Positions 59,701 through 64,000 of a stretch of DNA of 64,000 nt are shown here, in pieces. Source of the stretch: Bugulina stolonifera (taxonomy: Eukaryota > Bryozoa > Gymnolaemata > Cheilostomatida > Bugulidae); assembly GCA_935421135.1 (NCBI GenBank), contig OW285192.1, positions 5,437,501 to 5,501,500 of the forward strand, in the 5' to 3' direction. The position numbers were made by a program, and so were the translations under genes. The notes under the pieces were generated by a model. The model was not told where the DNA came from. It was given only the letters and a program-made list of their open reading frames with translations, and ran no database searches. The stretch's first letter is position 1, and every line of letters begins with the position of its first letter.

Positions 59701-62700
59701 ACAGTAAATTAAATGGTGAGTGCATTAATTTTCATGTTAATATTCCTCAATCAAAATCATCAACCAAAAGGATATAACACACTAATAACTTTCTTCCTTC
59801 ATTATTATCAATAAGTCAAATTAAAAAAATTGAGTTCTTTTCCTACATCAGAGTATATTATACTTATACACTTTGCACATTTTCCAGGCAGCTCTCTTGT
59901 ATCAATACTAAATACCGAAGAGAACACCTTCATCAAACAGTATATAAATAGAACACCAAACCTAGAAGAGTTGTGGACCTCTGGCAATAAGATTGGTCAG
60001 CATTTTGTATGTCCATATATGGTATAGATATATTCAGTCATGTATTCGTTATGTAGTATCTCAAGCTATGTACACGTAGAACTCGTAGAAATGATGATGT
60101 GGAAAAATACCAAGCCATAGCAGTGCAAGTTACTTCCTACCAAGTCAAGTTATCACTTGAGTCGAACAAATGTCATTAGTATACCGAACATCCTACATGC
60201 TTCCATGTACATCTTGTAAACAATGTACACACACATATTAAACAGCCGGGTCCTTTGGATGGGCAGATGGTAAAAGTATGAACTTCACAGATTGGCATGG
60301 AGGAATATCCACAGCACCATCTGGTTCCTGCCTCTACATCACATCTGGTGGTTGGCAGTCTGCCAGTTGTGAGGATAAGAAGCACTACCTGTGCTTTGTC
60401 AATGACCATGGAAGAGTACTCGGTTAGTTTACTTAGTTACTATAGTAAGCTTCAGGATAGAAAGGGATTTTTTATTACTTTTTTACACTGAAATGCAAAA
60501 TTTAAAAAATTGTGCTTGCTTGTAAGTCTGTTTGTCTAACACTTTATTAAAAAGAAGGAAGATATTCATAAAAGACAGCTTGGAAACTATAGGTTCAGTA
60601 AACAGTTTAAACTTTAGATCATTGACTAGTTTAGCATTAAAAATAGTCCTTTTCCAAATGCAAGTTTCAATCTTTTACAAATTCATACATTTCCTTCTCA
60701 CAGCAATAGAAAGTAGTTGTTGTTTACAGGAAACTGGTCACTCTGGTCCGAATGGTCAGCATGTGATGTAAACAAGAAGAGGCAAAGAACCAGACAATGT
60801 AATGACCCTAAACCAGTATGTGCACCTGACTGTACAGGTAGTTCTGTGGAAACTGGAGTATGCTGTGCTGATCCAGGTACCCATAACTCTTAATCACCCA
60901 AGTTCACTCATGCCATTAACAATAGTTTTCCATTTTATATGTTCTTAACACAGATGGGTCTACAGTGAAGTGTTCTATCAATCAGAATAGTGGTGAAATA
61001 TGCTTACATTCAGACTTACTTGGGTATACCATTGAAAAACATGTAACACTAATTAGATGATACCTTTATGCGGCTTTCAAGCGTCCAATCTTAGTTTATT
61101 TATACATTGTACTTGCAGGTTTTGGGTTCAATGCTGAAAGAACAGGGGATACAGGTGGAGTAGGAGTTACTCTTTCTTACACATGTAAATTGGGTTATGA
61201 GATACTCAGCTTGGAGAACACCAGAACCATCACATGTGAAACCAATGGCTCCTGGAGTAATACACCACCAAAATGTAACCGTATGTATCCTCCAATCTAG
61301 TTATTTCATAACAATGTTTTACTCTGTACTCTGTGGCTATGGCCACACACACACATGCAGATGTAGTTACCATACAAGACAACTGTTGTACATGTGAATA
61401 CTGCATGCTGGTAATTAAAAATTAACTGCAGCAGGCTAATGTATTGCATCATGCAAACATTTATGTCTGTTTTATACTGGTTAGGAGTAAGTTGTGAGGA
61501 GCCTAAACCAGGTAGATATTCCACACTGACCTCTCTAGTCTATGACAACCAGTACCTGTATGAGGATATTGTAACATATGAATGTGATCCTGGGTTTGTC
61601 ATAGAGGGTACTGACCTACAAACTCGGGCACCAGTTGAGTGCTTGGATACAGGAAATTGGAGCAGAACAGTACCTATCAACTGCACCGGTGAGTTGTACC
61701 GTAAACAGATTATCAATTGGTTTTATTCTAATAACACCCTTAGTACAACTATACGAGTAAAATATAACTTATCATAAATCCATTTGTTGGATTGTATTGT
61801 ATACGACTGTGTTTTCACAGATTTATCACAGTTACTTCAGCATTAGAATTAATAGAATTGAATGTTACCGAATTACATTTAAGAAAAGTAACAATTTCGA
61901 TATTAAATGAACCTCTATCAAATTACTATGAAATATCTATTTAATTACATGTAGCCTATGTATGAAATTATTTTGATTTGAGTGGAATTAGTTTATTATT
62001 TGTTGTATATGTATACATGTACACTTTTAGCTGCAGAATGTGATGATCCTGGATCTGGGGAGAATACACTGATACCCGTCTACACAAAAAGTGCTTATCT
62101 AAGACCTAAGACTACGAGATACTTTATTGGTGATTCTTTGTTGTATGAGTGTAGCACAGGCTATGAAATAGGTTACAGTACATACAGGAGAATAACTTGT
62201 GGTCCTGAAAGACAGTGGAGTGCAGCTCCCCCAAGCTGTCATAGTACGTATGTACCTCTTTAGTCGAATTTATTGAACTTAGCTTTTAAAAGCTGAAGTG
62301 GGATATAGCATGTTTTGACTTTGCCTCAGATCCTCTGATTGGGTTGAGGTGTAGGATTGTAGGTTCCTTAACATGCCTTGGAGAAGACAATTCTTCTTGG
62401 GGTGAATTCGGTGAAGAACTCTAGCTAAGTTAAACTCATGTACTTACCATAAATTAATTCCATTTCGTTTAGCTGTTAAATAGTTTACATTTATATTACG
62501 CTGTAAATTTCCTCACTCTTGTAGAGTCTCTATGCGAGCATCCACCAAAAATGCTTCACAGCACTGTTTCTGGCATTTTGCCAGCCTACAGTGGTGATAC
62601 AATCAATATTACATGTGATGAGGGTTACGTGATTGATCAGCTGACGAGAGAAACTCAACAGGAAGTCACTTGTACAGATGGCAATGTGTTTATTCCTGAT

Positions 62701-63472
62701 GCTGCACAGCCCTGTTATCGTAAGTTAAAAGTAGGCCTATATCAAAGAAAATATCAAATAGCATGTTTGCAATATCAAAAACCTACTGTTCATGTTTCTT
62801 CATACTTTCTCACAACCTCTGCACCAATCTCCATGCAGACTGATTGCTGTTACCTAGGAATCACATTGCAGTGTGTTGTAGTATTTGTTTCTCATTTTTA
62901 CAGCTATAGTCTGTGGTGACCCAGGAGCAGGTAAAGAAGTGTTTAGAAGGTCAGGTCAAGTGTTTACCTACGGTTCTGCAGTGACATATTTGTGTCCATA
63001 TGGCTACCATGACAGTCAGACATTCTCATCAACGGTTACCATCACATGTACTGCTAGTGGAACCTGGGATAAGGAGACTGTCACTTGCCAACGTATATTA
63101 CTTATACTACAATAATAATAATAATAACATTAGGTACATGTATGCGAGTGGACCAAAGCAAACTATAGTCAAAATTAATTTGATGAACCCTCAACACACT
63201 AACGGCAAATTCTAATGTATAAAATCTAATACACACCAAAAAGATGATTTGATTTGAGTAGACCACACTGACATGTACATTCAGTCGGCAAGGTAGGAGG
63301 TAGGAAAACAAAGGAAAGTATATATGAGTATAGGAAGCAGTGCATCTTCCATAGACTGGCTACTTCTCTTAAATATCTAATAACCTGTTTAACAGCTATT
63401 ACTTGTGAAGAACCAGGTTCTGGGGTAAATGCTGCCAGGGACGGTTCCACTGACTACGACTTTGAATCGATT
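53762..63472 (+). CDS. Mosaic extracellular protein: TSP1, C-type lectin and sushi domains (5' and 3' incomplete)
   Basis: Exons 53762-53895, 54925-55102, 55479-55583, 55739-55946, 56171-56286, 56422-56474, 56719-56878, 57065-57229, 57386-57499, 57764-57907, 58905-59089, 59604-59715, 59888-59995, 60246-60422, 60730-60876, 61119-61280, 61485-61688, 62031-62243, 62525-62719, 62904-63092 and 63396-63472 join in phase (about 1,050 residues). Order: Cys-rich region, TSP1-like, C-type lectin, TSP1, sushi-like, sushi, C-type lectin, TSP1, then sushi x6, the last one cut by the window end. Almost all introns are phase 1, as expected for shuffled modules. This suggests a secreted or cell-surface complement-like or adhesion protein. 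The start exon and any membrane anchor are not seen. The join 55946/56171 needs donor gtaagcat rather than the first gtaagc. Confidence 0.85.
54238..54404. mobile_element. Palindromic MITE-like element, ~167 bp
   Basis: The inverted arms cttgtagactgcatttta and taaaatgcagtctacaag extend about 35 bp each. The direct repeat cgcaatct flanks it at 54230-54237 and 54405-54412, a plausible 8-bp target duplication. Confidence 0.65.
55479..55583 (+). CDS. TSP1-like module 1
   Basis: PSWTDWNLEPTTDISRRTC shows the W..W and R.C pattern of thrombospondin type 1 repeats, followed by two more Cys across the exon end. The module is short, so the match is partial. Confidence 0.5.
55739..56878 (+). CDS. C-type lectin domain 1 (four exons)
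   Basis: CSCYTWGSK opens the fold, then AAADFSCLTKGGGHPVSLES and IWTSGSK are the classic core, and YGVICEKQK closes it. The Ca2+-site EPN/QPD and WND signatures are not evident, so a non-calcium-dependent fold is likely. Confidence 0.8.
56010..56140 (+). repeat. agtagtggtcaag-type diverged repeat in intron
   Basis: Diverged units of 'cagtagtggtcaagtagtgg' follow the donor of the C-type lectin exon. Confidence 0.6.
57065..57229 (+). CDS. TSP1-like module 2
   Basis: LSWADWVIVPC then EKRRRC give the W..W...C...R.C pattern. A highly basic, Cys-containing tail (KKPTSCSPKECRKKQRSE) is unusual for the module. Exit is in phase 1 through donor gtacta, a weak match. Confidence 0.6.
57386..57907 (+). 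CDS. Sushi-like module, divergent (two exons)
   Basis: SVTCCTSKWLPDS followed by TFKCKEGSRH, ARCIDTR and LHCPV has the Cys rhythm of a diverged sushi domain. The usual Gly-Tyr is missing. Low-certainty domain call, good exon call. Confidence 0.55.
57959..58679 (+). mobile_element. Solo LTR, copy 2 (721 bp)
   Basis: Termini TGTAATGG and CCATTACA are perfect inverted repeats. The target duplication ATAT lies at 57955-57958 and 58680-58683. TATATAAAAG at 58331-58340 and AATAAA at 58384-58389 are in LTR-like order. It sits in an intron of the mosaic gene, in the same sense. It matches 3789-4451 in reverse orientation. Confidence 0.87.
58905..59089 (+). CDS. Sushi (CCP) domain
   Basis: CIPGYKIGEGDG, LRCSANSSW and PECQP give the sushi C-x-GY...C...W...C pattern. 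Confidence 0.8.
59604..60422 (+). CDS. C-type lectin domain 2 (three exons)
   Basis: GRCFAHFLIPESVEDANFQC, GSSLVSILNTEEN, LWTSGNK, FGWADGKSMNFTDWH and WQSASCEDKKHYLCF are in canonical C-type lectin order. EPN/QPD and WND are replaced, so Ca2+-dependent sugar binding is doubtful. Confidence 0.9.
60730..60876 (+). CDS. TSP1 module 3
   Basis: NWSLWSEWSAC, then KRQRTRQC, is a textbook TSP1 start with the tryptophan ladder (C-mannosylation sites by family knowledge). The exon ends VCCADPG, whose last Cys opens the next sushi domain in exon 61119-61280. Confidence 0.92.
61119..63472 (+). CDS. Tandem sushi (CCP) domains, six, last one incomplete
   Basis: Exons 61119-61280, 61485-61688, 62031-62243, 62525-62719 and 62904-63092 each carry one sushi unit: CKLGYE with TPPKC, CDPGFV with INC, CSTGYE with PPSC, CDEGYV with QPC, and CPYGYH with VTC. 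Exon 63396-63472 holds the first half of a sixth (CEEPGSG) and ends in phase 0 at donor gtaagt, so its second half lies in another exon beyond the window. Confidence 0.9.
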
Positions 63473-63739
63473 GTAAGTTTAAAAGTTAATCTGATTATGG
63501 ACTATGTTACTGCCTATAAACAATTAACTCATTTCGTCCCATTACTGTATGTAGGCATTCTGGTAGATGACGACAAAGCTACTACAGTATATGTATGTGT
63601 AGGTGGTTTGCACTGAATAACTATATTACCTTTCACCATGCAAGTAAACACTAAAGTCAGATGTAGGAGCGCAGTCACCTGGTAACAGCTAGAAATTGTC
63701 TGCTAAGTAGTGTATGTCAACTCCTAAATAGAAGGGGTA

Positions 63740-64000
63740 TATTGTCGTGTTCACACGGTGCTAGATAGAGTTCACAATGTTGCTAGGTATTGTTTACAAA
63801 CATGTTACTAGGGAGAGTTCACATGTCACTAGGAGGTATTGTTTACATGTTGCTAGGGAGAGTTCACATGTCACTAGCAGGTGTTGTTTACATGTTGCTA
63901 GGGAGAGTTCAGATGTTACTAGAAGGTATTGTTTACATGTTGCTAGGGAGAGTTCACATGTCACTAGGAGGTGTTGTTTACATGTTGCCAGGGAGAGTTC
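63740..64000. repeat. ~46-bp minisatellite running off the window
   Basis: Units of 'tgttgctagggagagttcac' plus 'atgtcactaggaggtgttgtttac' recur to the last base. It lies in the intron that splits the final sushi domain. Confidence 0.85.

Noticed and set aside
60954..61042. Small exon between TSP1 module 3 and the next sushi (DGSTVKCSINQNSGEICLHSD)
   Set aside because: It is open and has a good acceptor, but its donor gives phase 0 while the next exon needs phase 1. Direct joining 60876/61119 makes a proper sushi first half (CADPGFGFN).

Overview
The window is invertebrate metazoan DNA. Genes are split into many short exons (about 50-440 nt) with canonical GT/AG borders. The encoded families (tetraspanin, trypsin-like protease, KAP/Kidins220-like NTPase, sushi/C-type lectin/thrombospondin modules) are animal extracellular and membrane proteins. 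The DNA is AT-rich, minisatellite-laden and full of the palindrome tacatgta. A demosponge or similar early-branching invertebrate is my best guess, but a mollusc is not excluded.

Layout: (1) 539-1840, minus: 5' part of a trypsin-like serine protease gene with a Cys-rich, Pro/Thr-rich N-terminal exon and two alternative-looking copies of the His57 exon. (2) 3537-14926, minus: a complete seven-exon tetraspanin (351 aa). Its largest intron is swollen by a ~6.2-kb insertion with hAT-like ends. (3) 16609-33892, plus: a complete ~1213-aa KAP-family P-loop NTPase in about 23 exons, related to the KAP region of Kidins220/ARMS but without ankyrin repeats. It lies head-to-head with the tetraspanin. (4) 35288-47550, plus: a secreted protein with a signal-peptide exon (linkage uncertain), a fucolectin-like domain, a SUEL-like lectin domain and a pentraxin/LamG domain. 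A 5-kb array of a 12-bp unit (37136-42176) sits in its presumed first intron. (5) 53762 to the window end, plus: a long mosaic extracellular protein with TSP1, C-type lectin and at least six sushi domains. Its 5' start is not identified and it runs off the window.

Between and inside the genes are mobile elements: two solo LTRs with 4-bp target duplications, hAT-like elements with 8-bp duplications, foldback elements and tRNA-derived SINE-like heads. Many minisatellites are also present. Several of these copy a neighbouring exon's splice site, which is the most unusual recurrent pattern here. Exon borders below were assembled by hand from reading frame, splice consensus and phase continuity. 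No transcript evidence was available.
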